A stretch of DNA of 64,000 bases from Microbacterium aurum (GTDB lineage: Bacteria > Actinomycetota > Actinomycetes > Actinomycetales > Microbacteriaceae), in the NCBI RefSeq assembly GCF_016907815.1, contig NZ_JAFBCQ010000001.1, positions 1,426,001 to 1,490,000 on the forward strand, given 5' to 3'. This document shows positions 37,472 through 46,222 of the stretch, in pieces. Positions within the stretch are counted from its first letter, which is position 1, and each line of letters begins with the position of its first letter. Position numbers and translations under genes: made by a program. Under the pieces are notes generated by a model. The model saw only the letters and a program-made list of their open reading frames with translations, was not told where the DNA came from and made no database searches.

Positions 37472-38053
37472 ATGAGGCGACTGGTAAGTGTGGCGGTGAT
37501 CGTCGTCGTCACGATGATGGGCGGCGGGTGCGCGAGCGTCACACCATCCAGCCCGTCGATTGATGTGAAACAGCTCGCAGCGTCCACCAGTCAATTTCAA
37601 AAGGAGATACTCACGGACGGCGTGGTGACCCCCGCAGAGTACGAGAGCGCCTTGTTGGCGCACCGGCAGTGCGTAACGGAAGCTGGCGCCGACGCGGGCC
37701 AGCTGTATGAGATCGGGAACAATGAACTCACCTTCGACTACGAGGTGGTCGCCGACAGCGACGAGGCGGTGAATGAGATCAACACGTTGGCCGACGAGTG
37801 CATGAACCTGTATCGCCGCGACGTGGGAGCGGTGTGGGCGCAGCAGCAATTGTTGACCCCACAGGAGCGTGAGGACCTTCGTCCGAAGGTGATCCGTTGC
37901 CTGCAGGCCGCTGGCTTCGATGTTGCCGCGGATGCGGACTTTGATGAGATCATCGCCGCGATCTATCAGGACGGTGGAATCGAGGCGAGCCAGGAGTGCT
38001 TCCAGAAGTACCCCGGTTTCTTTGCGGTGCCGGCAAAGCCACTGACGCAGTGA
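37472..38053 (+). CDS. Lipoprotein of unknown function
   Basis: 193 residues. Signal peptide with lipobox MGGGC (Cys ~23). The mature protein is helical with four further Cys, acidic, and has no recognised domain. ATG 37472 lies 7 bp after gagagagg. It follows the secreted small protein by 33 bp and overlaps the next gene by 4 bp (GTGA), indicating coupled translation. Confidence 0.7.
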   Translation: MRRLVSVAVIVVVTMMGGGCASVTPSSPSIDVKQLAASTSQFQKEILTDGVVTPAEYESALLAHRQCVTEAGADAGQLYEIGNNELTFDYEVVADSDEAVNEINTLADECMNLYRRDVGAVWAQQQLLTPQEREDLRPKVIRCLQAAGFDVAADADFDEIIAAIYQDGGIEASQECFQKYPGFFAVPAKPLTQ

Positions 38054-39117
38054 GGAAACGCAAGGAGGCGCGGAGAACCGCGCGGGGCATCGTGCTACTA
38101 CTCGGCTTCTTGATTGCCCCAGCGGTGCTCGCTGGTAGCGCCCTGGCGGTAGGCGGCCTCGTCTCGACCCAAGTGGACTCGGCACCCGAGGCCGCTACGA
38201 CGACGGTGACGTGGACGAACGGGAGTGACTCAAGACCAGTAACCATTCAAGTTGTGTCCGACGATGGTGTTCAACTGCTCGCACCGGCATGGAGCGGGTT
38301 AGTCACGGATGTAGCCCCCATCGTTGGCAAGGATCTGCAGACCGGTTCCCGAGTAGTCCAGATCGACGGGGTGTGGCGCCTCGCGTCGCACACTGCGCAA
38401 CCATTTTACCGGTCTATCGCGCGCGGGGACTCTGGTTGGGATGTGTCGATGCTGAACGAGCTTCTATTGACGCTGCAGCTTCCAGCCGGGAAGGGCCCCC
38501 GGTGGTCGAACGAGACTCAGCTGGGCGTGTCACGCCTCGCGCAGGATCTCGGAGCCTCCTCGTCCAGCGACACGCCGTTCGACCCTGGTTGGATGATCTG
38601 GCTACCAAACCCCACACAAAGAGTCGGGGCCGTAGCGGTCAAGGTGGGCGCCCCAGCACCTGCCCCAGGAGCAGAAGTGGCGCGCGGACTCCCGACTGTT
38701 GTCAGCGCAGCGATTGATCAGGAACGTTCAGACCTCTCAGGAGTTCAGGGCGCGGGCTGGGACCTGGTCGTCGGTGATGACTCCACGCCGTATAGCGGTA
38801 TCCCCAGTGCCCCGGTGGAAGACCCAGCCGTTTTTCACCCCGTCGTTTCGGGCGAATCCTCGACGACGGGGATTTTGCAACGGAGTGACCCGGTGCCCGG
38901 GTTCGATATCGCCCCGTCCGCCATCGTCGAGGCGGGAGATCCCGAACGGTACTGCGTGTTCACCGCTACCGCCTCACCTGCCCCCTCGTGGAAAGCGATC
39001 TCCGTGGAGGTGCTCGGCGGGGAGATCGGGGTGAGCAGGATCAGGGGCAAGATTGATCGCAACGTGAGCGTGTTGCTCAACCCTCGTGATGTGCTGAAGG
39101 ATCCATCATGCGGGTAG
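38050..39117 (+). CDS. Membrane-anchored adaptor-like protein (MacA-like, degenerate peptidoglycan-binding segment)
   Basis: 355 residues from GTG 38050. One N-terminal membrane helix (GIVLLLGFLIAPAVLAGSALA) places the rest outside. Residues ~118-150 (RGDSGWDVSMLNELLLTLQ) resemble the GDxGxDVxxLQ peptidoglycan-binding motif found in actinobacterial adaptor subunits that precede LolD/MacB-type ABC genes. The assignment relies on this segment and on position. It overlaps the ABC ATPase start by 10 bp. Confidence 0.65.
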   Translation: MRKRKEARRTARGIVLLLGFLIAPAVLAGSALAVGGLVSTQVDSAPEAATTTVTWTNGSDSRPVTIQVVSDDGVQLLAPAWSGLVTDVAPIVGKDLQTGSRVVQIDGVWRLASHTAQPFYRSIARGDSGWDVSMLNELLLTLQLPAGKGPRWSNETQLGVSRLAQDLGASSSSDTPFDPGWMIWLPNPTQRVGAVAVKVGAPAPAPGAEVARGLPTVVSAAIDQERSDLSGVQGAGWDLVVGDDSTPYSGIPSAPVEDPAVFHPVVSGESSTTGILQRSDPVPGFDIAPSAIVEAGDPERYCVFTATASPAPSWKAISVEVLGGEIGVSRIRGKIDRNVSVLLNPRDVLKDPSCG

Positions 39118-39725
39118 TACTCGAGGATGTCTCCTTCGCCTACCCTGGATCAGTCGAGCCGCTATTCCTCAACTTCTCCTACGCGTTCGATGCTGGCACG
39201 GTGACGGCGGTTGTGGGCCCCTCTGGCACGGGCAAGTCCACGCTGCTCGACCTCATCGGGGGCCTGCAGCTTCCAGATTCCGGTAGTGTCGAACTTCACG
39301 ACGCCGAGAGCAGCCGCATCGGCCCGAGATGCTCCTGGGTGTTGCAGAACAACATGCTATTGGGCGGTCGAACTGCCGTTGACAACGCGGCTCTCGCTCT
39401 TATCGCCACGGGCTCGCCCAGGGGCGAAAGCCGTGCGCGCGCGCTGGACGCGCTGACACGATTCGGTCTCTCCGACCGTGCTGACTACCCCCCGGAAAGA
39501 CTGTCCGGCGGAGAGGCGCAGCGAGTCACGATTGCTCGGTGCTTTCTATCCGCCGCTCCGATCATCCTGGCCGACGAGCCGACTGGTCAGCTGGACTCAT
39601 TGAACTCACAACTGGTGTTCGACGCCCTCATTGAGTCTGCCTCGGACGGCAAAGTAGTGATCCTCGCGACTCACGATCAAGCTCTGGCCCAACAGGCCCA
39701 TGCAATCGTGGACCTGGCAGGGTGA
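39108..39725 (+). CDS. ABC transporter ATP-binding protein (LolD/MacB type)
   Basis: 205 residues, a bare nucleotide-binding domain. Walker A VGPSGTGKST, Q-loop in WVLQNNMLL, signature LSGGEAQR, Walker B IILADEPTGQLDS, H-loop ATHD. The short size and DEPTGxLD sequence are typical of mechanotransmission ABC systems with FtsX-like permeases, which move lipoproteins or peptides or give bacteriocin immunity. Confidence 0.93.
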   Translation: MRVVLEDVSFAYPGSVEPLFLNFSYAFDAGTVTAVVGPSGTGKSTLLDLIGGLQLPDSGSVELHDAESSRIGPRCSWVLQNNMLLGGRTAVDNAALALIATGSPRGESRARALDALTRFGLSDRADYPPERLSGGEAQRVTIARCFLSAAPIILADEPTGQLDSLNSQLVFDALIESASDGKVVILATHDQALAQQAHAIVDLAG

Positions 39726-39732
39726 ACAAACT

Positions 39733-40785
39733 ATGGATCCAGGCGAACTGCTCAAGGAAGCTCTTCTAGGCATCCGGGCGCATTCTGGGAAGTTTATAAT
39801 TTCCGGAATTGCATGCGTGCTGCTCTTTAGTGTGCTGGGGTGGATCGAGGCGAATGCTGTTGCTCAACTCGCAGCGGTCCAGCAGGCCGATTCGCTGCGG
39901 GGCGCTGACGTGCTTGTGGTCACACCCGACCGTGGCGCCATGCCTTCAGGAGCCTGCGAACGCCTAGATACCGTCGGGGGCGTGATTGCTGTCGGGGGTC
40001 TAAGTCTTGCCGGCGTCGAAAGCCCGGAAAAGGCTCCTCGGAACCCATATCAGCTTGCCGTCGCGAGCGGCGCGTATCTGTCGATAGTGGATCCTCATCT
40101 AGAGTCGCGCGGCTCGCTCTATGCTGGCGACAATGCCGCGTTGACGCTTGGAGTGACCGCGGGGTCGATGCTGTCGTTCCCTGGACGCAGGGCGGCGCTG
40201 GCTGGCGTCGTCGATACTAGCTTTCGGGCGCCTGAGCAGAGTCGGTGGGTGTACCAGCATGCGGACTGGCCATCCCGCATTGATCAATGTTGGGTAGAGG
40301 CGGCACGGGGTCTCGGGCCGACGGTCGCCGCTGCCCTTCCCGCACTCATGGCATCGGGCGGAAGTCTCAATGTGGATGCGCTCTACGCGCGGACGTACGA
40401 TATGCGCCTCGACGAGTGGAAGGGGCGTGCGTCCAATTGGTACTGGGTGGTGGCCTCATTGGTCTGTCTCACGCCGTTGATCCTCAACGCCCGCAGTCGA
40501 CGTCGTGAACTAGCCCTTTACCGGATCGCTGGCGCAACGCGTTCAAACACCTTCACCCTCGCCGCCCTTGAAGCTACGATGTGCGTGTCAGGCGCAACGG
40601 TACTGTCGCTCGCGGTCCTGTGGAGTGTCATGATGCTCAGTGGAACCGTCTGGTTAGAGAGCGCCATGTTCTATGGGGTGAGAGCCATCACGCTGACTAC
40701 TGCTGCGGTTCTAAGTGGCGGATATCTACTGGCGTACCAGACATCGAACGCTAACCTCAGTGCTTCCATGCGAGATCGGGGTTGA
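39733..40785 (+). CDS. FtsX/MacB-like ABC permease
   Basis: 350 residues. Topology: one N-terminal helix (FIISGIACVLLFSVLGWI), a ~190-residue extracytoplasmic domain with two Cys, then three C-terminal helices (~232-250, ~275-300, ~312-332). This is the four-helix FtsX-like plan, and it pairs with the ATPase 7 bp upstream. Substrate unknown; the secreted protein at 37019 is the obvious candidate. Confidence 0.8.
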   Translation: MDPGELLKEALLGIRAHSGKFIISGIACVLLFSVLGWIEANAVAQLAAVQQADSLRGADVLVVTPDRGAMPSGACERLDTVGGVIAVGGLSLAGVESPEKAPRNPYQLAVASGAYLSIVDPHLESRGSLYAGDNAALTLGVTAGSMLSFPGRRAALAGVVDTSFRAPEQSRWVYQHADWPSRIDQCWVEAARGLGPTVAAALPALMASGGSLNVDALYARTYDMRLDEWKGRASNWYWVVASLVCLTPLILNARSRRRELALYRIAGATRSNTFTLAALEATMCVSGATVLSLAVLWSVMMLSGTVWLESAMFYGVRAITLTTAAVLSGGYLLAYQTSNANLSASMRDRG

Positions 40786-40786
40786 A

Positions 40787-40987
40787 TTGAACGACAAGTC
40801 GACCGTTAGGGCCGTCGTGATGCCTATCCTGGGTGCGATCTTGATCTTGGTTGGTGTCGGCGGGGCTGTGCTGGCCTCAGGCGCACTGCCGACGAACTCT
40901 TTCGGGTTCCTCCTCGCAATTGCGGCAGTAGCAGTCGGCGCGGTGGCCCTCGTACGCGGTATTCGACCCCCGCGAGACCGTGAGTAG
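40787..40987 (+). CDS. Small two-helix membrane protein
   Basis: 66 residues from TTG 40787 (alternatives GTG 40817 and ATG 40820). Two hydrophobic helices (VVMPILGAILILVGVGGAVL; FGFLLAIAAVAVGAVALV) and a basic tail. It follows the permease directly and could be an accessory or immunity peptide. No family recognised. Confidence 0.55.
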   Translation: MNDKSTVRAVVMPILGAILILVGVGGAVLASGALPTNSFGFLLAIAAVAVGAVALVRGIRPPRDRE

Positions 40988-41078
40988 CAATGTGCTCGGC
41001 GCGCCTGACCGGACACGCGGAGATCCAGACCCAGGGGTTAAACGTCGGAGGTCGGTCTGACCCGAGCCATAGGAGTGG

Positions 41079-41359
41079 CGCGCTAACGGGCACATGTTCG
41101 AGTATCTCCGACCTGCGCTGGCGGCGACGCGAGGGGCGAGAGCTAGAGGATAAACAACGTGCTGCGGCCTCCTACCTGCCCTCGAAGACAGGGTCAAAGG
41201 ACTGTGCGGCGATAACAACCAGCTGATCGCGCAGATAGCGCTCGACTACGAAGATGGTTGGTCCGAGAAACTGAAACACCACGTTGAGTCGACCGCGCTG
41301 ACATACGCCAAGGAGGAAAAGGGCCGGGCGTACAGTCGCGAGAACGAAGTACTCTCCAG
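41079..41359 (+). pseudogene. DUF4209-type gene, N-terminal fragment
   Basis: Coding-like frame MFEYLRPALAATRG from 41094, with an in-frame TAA at 41151, then LPALEDRVKGLCGDNNQ and IALDYEDGWSEKL up to 41359. It ends at the CCAG target site of an IS21 element and continues at 45064 after it. A decayed piece of the same gene as 45064-45827. Confidence 0.6.
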
Positions 41360-41501
41360 TGACGGCGCTCAGCGATTTTCCTCAGAGTTGCTCATCGAAG
41401 TTCCTCAGGTCGCGTGGGTAGGTTAGCGCAGGTTTGTGCCGGTGGTGGCGCGGCGGAGTTCGTCGGCTGCGGCGTGGTGGTTGCGGACTCTTCTATGTGT
41501 G

Positions 41502-42563
41502 TCAAGTCGGCGTTACGGCACGGTTCAGTTGACGATAGATCCGTCGGGCGAGGTAGCGCTTGAGGCAGCGGCGGATCTCCTTGTTGGTGCGGCCTTCGGT
41601 GCGGCGTCGTTCGACGTAGGCGCGGGTGGCGGGGTCGCAGCGCATGCGGGTGACGACGGCCATGTGCAGGGCTCGGTTCAGCCGCCTGTCACCGCCACGG
41701 TTGAGACGGTGTCGGGCGGTGTTTCCGGAAGAGGCGGGGATGGGGTTGACACCGGCGAGAGACGCGAACGCGGCCTCGGAGCGGAGCCGACCGACGTGTG
41801 ACCAGGCGGTCATCGTGATCGCGGCCGTCACGACACCGATGCCAGGCTCGTCAAGCAGTGTCGCCGCTGGAGTGGCATGAACGAGCGCTTCCATTCGTAA
41901 CCTGTTCTCGGCGAGTTCGTCATTGAGGGCGGTCACTCGTTTGGCGAGACGGATGGCTTCGGCGCGGGCCGTAGCGGCAGCGACTGTTTCGGCCCGGGCA
42001 CGCCACCGGGTGATCTCGGTGACCTGAGTGCTGGTCAATGGTCGGCGGGCGTCGATGCCGAGGTTGACAGTCCGCAGCAGCGCGGTGAGCGCGTTGATGG
42101 TGCCGGTGCGTTCGGTGGTCATGTGTTCTCGGGCGGTGACGAGCACGCGCAGAGCGGCGCGTTCACCGTCGTCGTCGCGTGGGTTCCTCAGGTGCGTGAT
42201 CTCCAGCGGCAGCGCAGCTGCTGCGATTCGGCGGGCATCAAGCGGGTCGGACTTGCCCACCCCTCGGTTCGTGCGCGCATTCATCCGGGGTGCTTCAGCG
42301 ACCTGGTAGCCGGTCTGCGCGACCGTCTGCGCGAGTCGCGCCCCGTAGGAGCCGATCCCCTCGATGACCCACAAAACGTCCAGGTCCGCGCCGGTGCGCC
42401 GCCCGGCCCAGTCGATTGCGCGTTGAAGACCCGCGTGAGTGGTCGGGAACTGTGCAGTGTCGACCAGTTCTCCCAACGGTGCAGCGAGGATCGCCAGGGT
42501 ATGCGTCTTCGCGTGAGCGTCGACTCCGATGACAAATGGATGGGTATGCGCGACGATGGCCAT
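41502..42563 (-). CDS. IS110-family transposase
   Basis: 353 residues. N-terminal RuvC-like DEDD domain: Asp in VIGVDAHAKTHT, Glu in VIEGIGSYG, and the DxxD pair in KSDPLDARRIA. The C-terminal Tnp domain contains LLDEPGIGVVTA and GVNPIPASSGNTARHRLNRGG with the conserved Ser. ATG 42563 follows a ggaagga ribosome site. Recent work on this family shows recombination guided by an RNA from the element end. Confidence 0.95.
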   Translation of the reverse strand: MAIVAHTHPFVIGVDAHAKTHTLAILAAPLGELVDTAQFPTTHAGLQRAIDWAGRRTGADLDVLWVIEGIGSYGARLAQTVAQTGYQVAEAPRMNARTNRGVGKSDPLDARRIAAAALPLEITHLRNPRDDDGERAALRVLVTAREHMTTERTGTINALTALLRTVNLGIDARRPLTSTQVTEITRWRARAETVAAATARAEAIRLAKRVTALNDELAENRLRMEALVHATPAATLLDEPGIGVVTAAITMTAWSHVGRLRSEAAFASLAGVNPIPASSGNTARHRLNRGGDRRLNRALHMAVVTRMRCDPATRAYVERRRTEGRTNKEIRRCLKRYLARRIYRQLNRAVTPT

Positions 42564-42846
42564 GGCGATCGACGCTCCTTCCTTGATCTGGGAACAGGAC
42601 CGGTCGCTGAGGCCGGTGCCGGACCGGGAAGGAGTCACTGGGACAGCTCTGTGATGGGCCACGACCCCGCGGGATCGGGCAGTCTTCTGATCAAGTCGCC
42701 AAGTGGGCCGGGACGGCGCCGGCCACCCGCTCAGCGTGGACATGTCCGCAATGAAGACACTCCACGAGGAGGACATAGCCGGTATGAGTCACACGCCGAG
42801 CGAGGCGGCCGACACCATCCTGGCAGCCGGTCCCGGACCAGCCGGT
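42564..42846 (-). ncRNA. Possible bridge-RNA region of the IS110 element
   Basis: 283 bp of non-coding DNA between the IS110 transposase start and istB, with several GC-rich inverted segments (for example CCGGTGCCGGACCGG near 42610 and CCGGTCCCGGACCAGCCGG near 42829). In IS110 relatives this side encodes the bridge RNA that pairs with target and donor DNA. No specific loops were assigned. Confidence 0.3.
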
Positions 42847-43602
42847 TCAAGACTCACAGAGCCGGTAGGAGGCGCCGTCGAGTGTGATGACGACGGATCG
42901 GTGTAGGAGCCGGTCGAGCATGGCGGCGGCGACGGTGGTGTCGCCGAGGATCTCGCCCCAGGCGCCGACGGGCCGGTTCGTGGTGAGCACGATCGAGGTT
43001 TTGAGGTAGCGCTGGTTGATGACCTGGAACAGTGCGGACGCGGCTTCGCCGGGTAGCGGGAGGTAGCCGAGTTCATCGATGATCAGGAGTGTGGGGCCGG
43101 CGAAGAACCGCATCATGGTCGCCCATTTCCCTTCGATCGCGGCGCGGTGGCAGCGGGCGGCGAGGTCGGCGGCGGAGGTGAAGTAGACCCGGTAGCCGGC
43201 GGTGACGGCGGCGTGGCCGAGCCCGGTCGCGATGTGGGTCTTCCCGACCCCGGGCGGGCCGATTAGGAGCACGTTGGTCGCGGTCTCGAGGTATCGGCAG
43301 GTGCCCAGCTCTGTCAGCAGCGACCGGTCTATGCCGGAGGCGGAATCTAGGTCGAAGTCGTCGAGGGTGGCGCCGGTGGGCAGGTTCGCGAACCGGAACC
43401 TGCCGGTCAGGCGCCGCGCATCGGTCGCGGTGACCTCGATCGCGAGGAGCCGCTCCAGGGTGTGGGTGAGGGTCCATCCCTCGGCGGTGGCCTGGTCCAG
43501 CACGGCGGGCAGCGCCTCGGCGGCGTCGGCGAGTTTCAGGTCGGTGAGGTGGCCGCGCAGCTGCTGGTAGACGCTGGCCGCGGTCTTGGCGGGGGTGGTC
43601 AT
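42847..43602 (-). CDS. istB: IS21-family helper ATPase IstB (second element)
   Basis: 251 residues. AAA+ ATPase with Walker A LLIGPPGVGKTHIATGLG and Walker B LLIIDELGYLPL, sensor LTTNRPVGAWGEILGD. The start overlaps the istA stop (ATGA). Distinct in sequence from the IstB at 33644. The C-terminus LDGASYRLCES is close to where the IS110 element begins. Confidence 0.95.
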   Translation of the reverse strand: MTTPAKTAASVYQQLRGHLTDLKLADAAEALPAVLDQATAEGWTLTHTLERLLAIEVTATDARRLTGRFRFANLPTGATLDDFDLDSASGIDRSLLTELGTCRYLETATNVLLIGPPGVGKTHIATGLGHAAVTAGYRVYFTSAADLAARCHRAAIEGKWATMMRFFAGPTLLIIDELGYLPLPGEAASALFQVINQRYLKTSIVLTTNRPVGAWGEILGDTTVAAAMLDRLLHRSVVITLDGASYRLCES

Positions 43603-44927
43603 TGGAGGGTGTTCCTGTTCTTCGCGGCCTGCTCGTAAGCGGCCAGATCGATCACGGTCGTGGAGGGTGCGCCGGTGCCGGTGAGCACGGCGGCGGCGCG
43701 GAGTGCGGCGGTCCCGGGCGGGATGCGTTCCTTGCGCCGGTGCGGGCGTCCCGGCGGCGCCGAGGCGAGGGCGATGGCTTCAAGCGCGGTGACGTGGCCG
43801 GTGTCGCGGATCGTGACTCCGAGGCCGGGCTCGGCGACCTTGTGGCGAGCGATCACGGCGCCCGAGACGGTGGCGATGTCGATCACTGCGGCGCCGAGCG
43901 GCTGTGAGACGATCACCTTCGCTGCGGCGAGTTCTGGCGGGACGGAGTACCGGTTCCCGCGCCAGTCGATCAACGCCTGCCGGGTCGCGGTGCGCTCCTC
44001 GGCCACCACGACGGGGAACACCGACTGGGGAAGCGGACGCAGCCGCTCCGCGGCGAACATCGCTTTCGCGGTCGTGTTCCCCGTCTCGGTCTGGCGTGGC
44101 CGGTCGTCCTGCCCCGTCGCGAACGCCTCGAAGCTGGCTTGCGCCTGCTCCAAGGTGAGCTCGTCGGGGACGGTCCGCCACCAGCGTTGCGCGGCGGTGT
44201 GGTTGTTCTTCTCGACCACGCCTTTCCGGTTCCCTGAGCGGGGCCGGCACGCGATGACCGTCACCGCGTGGTGCTTGGCGAACGCGGCGAACATCGGCGT
44301 CAGGTCGCTGGTGCCCTGCTTGAGGACCGTGGTCATCCGGTCGAACCGCCAGTCCCGGGTGAGGCCGCCCAGCAACCCCAGCAGGGTCGTCATCGCAGCC
44401 AGCAGATGCGGCAGGTCCATCGAGGGAGACAGCACGCCCCGCCAGATGCCGGAGTGGGCAAGCGACCCGACCAGAGCGTAGGCCTTCTTGTGACCGAACC
44501 CCCACGACGCGGGCGGGTCAGGGAGCTCGACCCAGTCGAACTGGGTCTCCTCGCCGGGCGGATGCTCGATGACCGCGTTCGGCCGCTTCGTGACGTGCGC
44601 GCACGCGACGCACGCCGGCCGCAGCCCCCGGTCGCGGATCTGCCGCGTCAACGACTGATACGACCCGGCGTAACCCAGCTGGCGCAGCTCGTCCAGCAGC
44701 GTGATGACCCATAAGTGCGGGTCCTCGATCAGCCGCGCGGTCACATACGCGACGAACACGTCGAACGCGTCCGGAACGGTCCGCTTACGCACCCCAGGGG
44801 TGCGCTGCCCGGACAGATACGCCCGGATCGTCTTGCGGTCATGGTCGGTGCGGCGGGCGATCTCGCTGATCGTCATCCCCTGCCGTCTGAGCGCGTGGAT
44901 ATCCACGTCGTCCTCCTCTGAAAGCAT
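43599..44927 (-). CDS. istA: IS21-family transposase IstA (second element)
   Basis: 442 residues. HTH domain (IHALRRQGMTISEIARRTDHDRKTIRAYL), core with Asp in TQFDWVELP, a region around DRMTTVLKQG and Glu in NRKGVVEKNNHT, then the C-terminal beta-barrel WRGNRYSVPPE. The 136 bp to its right are the terminal repeats of the element. Confidence 0.95.
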   Translation of the reverse strand: MLSEEDDVDIHALRRQGMTISEIARRTDHDRKTIRAYLSGQRTPGVRKRTVPDAFDVFVAYVTARLIEDPHLWVITLLDELRQLGYAGSYQSLTRQIRDRGLRPACVACAHVTKRPNAVIEHPPGEETQFDWVELPDPPASWGFGHKKAYALVGSLAHSGIWRGVLSPSMDLPHLLAAMTTLLGLLGGLTRDWRFDRMTTVLKQGTSDLTPMFAAFAKHHAVTVIACRPRSGNRKGVVEKNNHTAAQRWWRTVPDELTLEQAQASFEAFATGQDDRPRQTETGNTTAKAMFAAERLRPLPQSVFPVVVAEERTATRQALIDWRGNRYSVPPELAAAKVIVSQPLGAAVIDIATVSGAVIARHKVAEPGLGVTIRDTGHVTALEAIALASAPPGRPHRRKERIPPGTAALRAAAVLTGTGAPSTTVIDLAAYEQAAKNRNTLQ

Positions 44928-45063
44928 GAAGAACAGGGCCTCTCTCGAGCTGGTGCGTGGTCAGAGACCACCAGCATCGAGGGAGGCCCGCCTCATGCGG
45001 CGGAGCGACCCAGGGTGGGGAACTTCGATGAGCAGAACTGGGGAATTTCAGTGAGCGCCGTCA

Positions 45064-45827
45064 CCAGTCTCGTTCTCGACATCGAGCCCCGGTGCCGCGG
45101 GAAACGAGGGCCGCATTGAGAGCGCCATCCAACAGTTGCGCACCGTGCCTCGCAGGTTCCGCGCGCCGCTTCGCGTGGAAGAGAGGATGGACGACCTGCG
45201 GGCACGAATGTCCGAGCTGTATGAGGCTGCCCTCGGTGACATGGTCGCCATCGAATCGTCGGATATCAACCTGGACGACGAGATGGAGGGGGTCAGAGAG
45301 CATGTTGCAGGGCTCTCGCTCGAGCCGGCCCTGTACCGGTTCAGCCGCCTCTTCCCATGGCTGTCGGAGGCGCAAGAGCGTGAAGAGGCGGAACCGGCGC
45401 TGAGCTGTCAGCTCCTCGTCCCCACCGTCACTCTCACCGGAGACGCCCGAGTCACAGACAAAGCGGACACCCCGGACGCTGTCGAATCCGAGATGGGACG
45501 GCTTGCCGCGGTGCGTCGTGCGCTCAGGACGCACGGAAGGATCTTGCCGGCGCTGGGGTCCTTCGCGCCGAGCACACGCTCAGTCGGGTTGACTTCCTGC
45601 ATCTCGCCCGCAAGTCGTCGTTCGTGCCGCCCGGCCGAGAAGTGCTGTTCGCGGCTGGACTTTCCGCTGGATGGAACCGCGACTTCGGCGTCGCCGTCCA
45701 CATCCTCGTCCCACAGCTCGAAGCCACCGTTCGGTATCACTTGAAGAACGCTGGTGTAACGACTCCGCACCTCGACGATGACGGACTAGAAGAACACATC
45801 AGCTTGCCCGCACTCCTCGATAAAGAG
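45064..45827 (+). pseudogene. DUF4209-type gene, central fragment, truncated by the right IS copy
   Basis: Coding signal runs GNEGRIESAIQQLRTVPRRF ... VREHVAGLSLEPALYRFSRL ... HGRILPALG, then shifts frame near 45560 to FAAGLSAGWNRDFGVAVHIL and LDDDGLEEHISLPALLDKE, ending exactly at the IS at 45828. The latter segments fit the DUF4209 pattern. The RNxxxH motif that defines this domain would lie downstream and is missing. At least two frameshifts (near 45093 and 45560) confirm decay. Confidence 0.7.
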
Positions 45828-45904
45828 TGAGGTTGCCCCCGAATCCCGGACACTGACCAGGCGGGATCCGCGTGTTCGCGGGCCTGTCAGGGAGGATGTC
45901 CGTG

Positions 45905-46222
45905 ATGGGCACGAGCAAGAAGAGGAAGTCGTATACGCCGGAGTATCGCCGTGAGGCGGCCCGGCTGGTGATCGACACGGATCGCACGATCGCGGCGGTC
46001 GCCCGCGAGATCGGGGTCGGCGAGGCGCTGCTGGGCCGGTGGGTGCATACCGAGCGTGCCCGGACCGGTGACGGCGAGGCGGCGCCGCTGGATCTGGACG
46101 AGCGGGCCGAGCTGGAACGGCTGCGTCGTGAGGTGCAGGAACTGCGGATGGACAACGAGTTCCTGGGAAAAGCGGCGGCCTTCTTCGCGTCGAAGCAGAA
46201 CCCGAGGAGCGGTTCGCGGTGA
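45905..46222 (+). CDS. IS3-family transposase OrfA (right copy)
   Basis: Identical 105-residue product to the left-copy OrfA: HTH plus coiled coil. Same gggagg ribosome site; its stop overlaps orfB. Confidence 0.92.
   Translation: MGTSKKRKSYTPEYRREAARLVIDTDRTIAAVAREIGVGEALLGRWVHTERARTGDGEAAPLDLDERAELERLRREVQELRMDNEFLGKAAAFFASKQNPRSGSR

Larger units (their letters stand above)
41430..42846 (-). mobile_element. IS110-family element nested in the IS21 element (approximate limits)
   Basis: One transposase gene plus ~280 bp of non-coding DNA on its 5' side. IS110 elements have no long inverted repeats or clear duplications, so the limits are approximate. They are set by the IS21 left terminus on one side and the istB stop on the other. 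Confidence 0.75.
41360..45063 (-). mobile_element. IS21-family element (CCAG duplication) containing an IS110 insertion
   Basis: The right end (TGACGGCGCTCAC read leftward from 45063) and the left end (TGACGGCGCTCAG from 41360) are matching inverted termini, each with a repeated GCTCATCGAAGTTCC motif. CCAG flanks both sides (41356-41359 and 45064-45067). istA and istB read leftward. An IS110 element lies between istB and the left end, which explains the large size (3.7 kb). Confidence 0.88.

Noticed and set aside
25764..45827. Inner IS flanks (CTC and GAG) as a target duplication
   Set aside because: They match only as reverse complements, not as direct repeats. A direct duplication exists only at the outer edges (CGGG).
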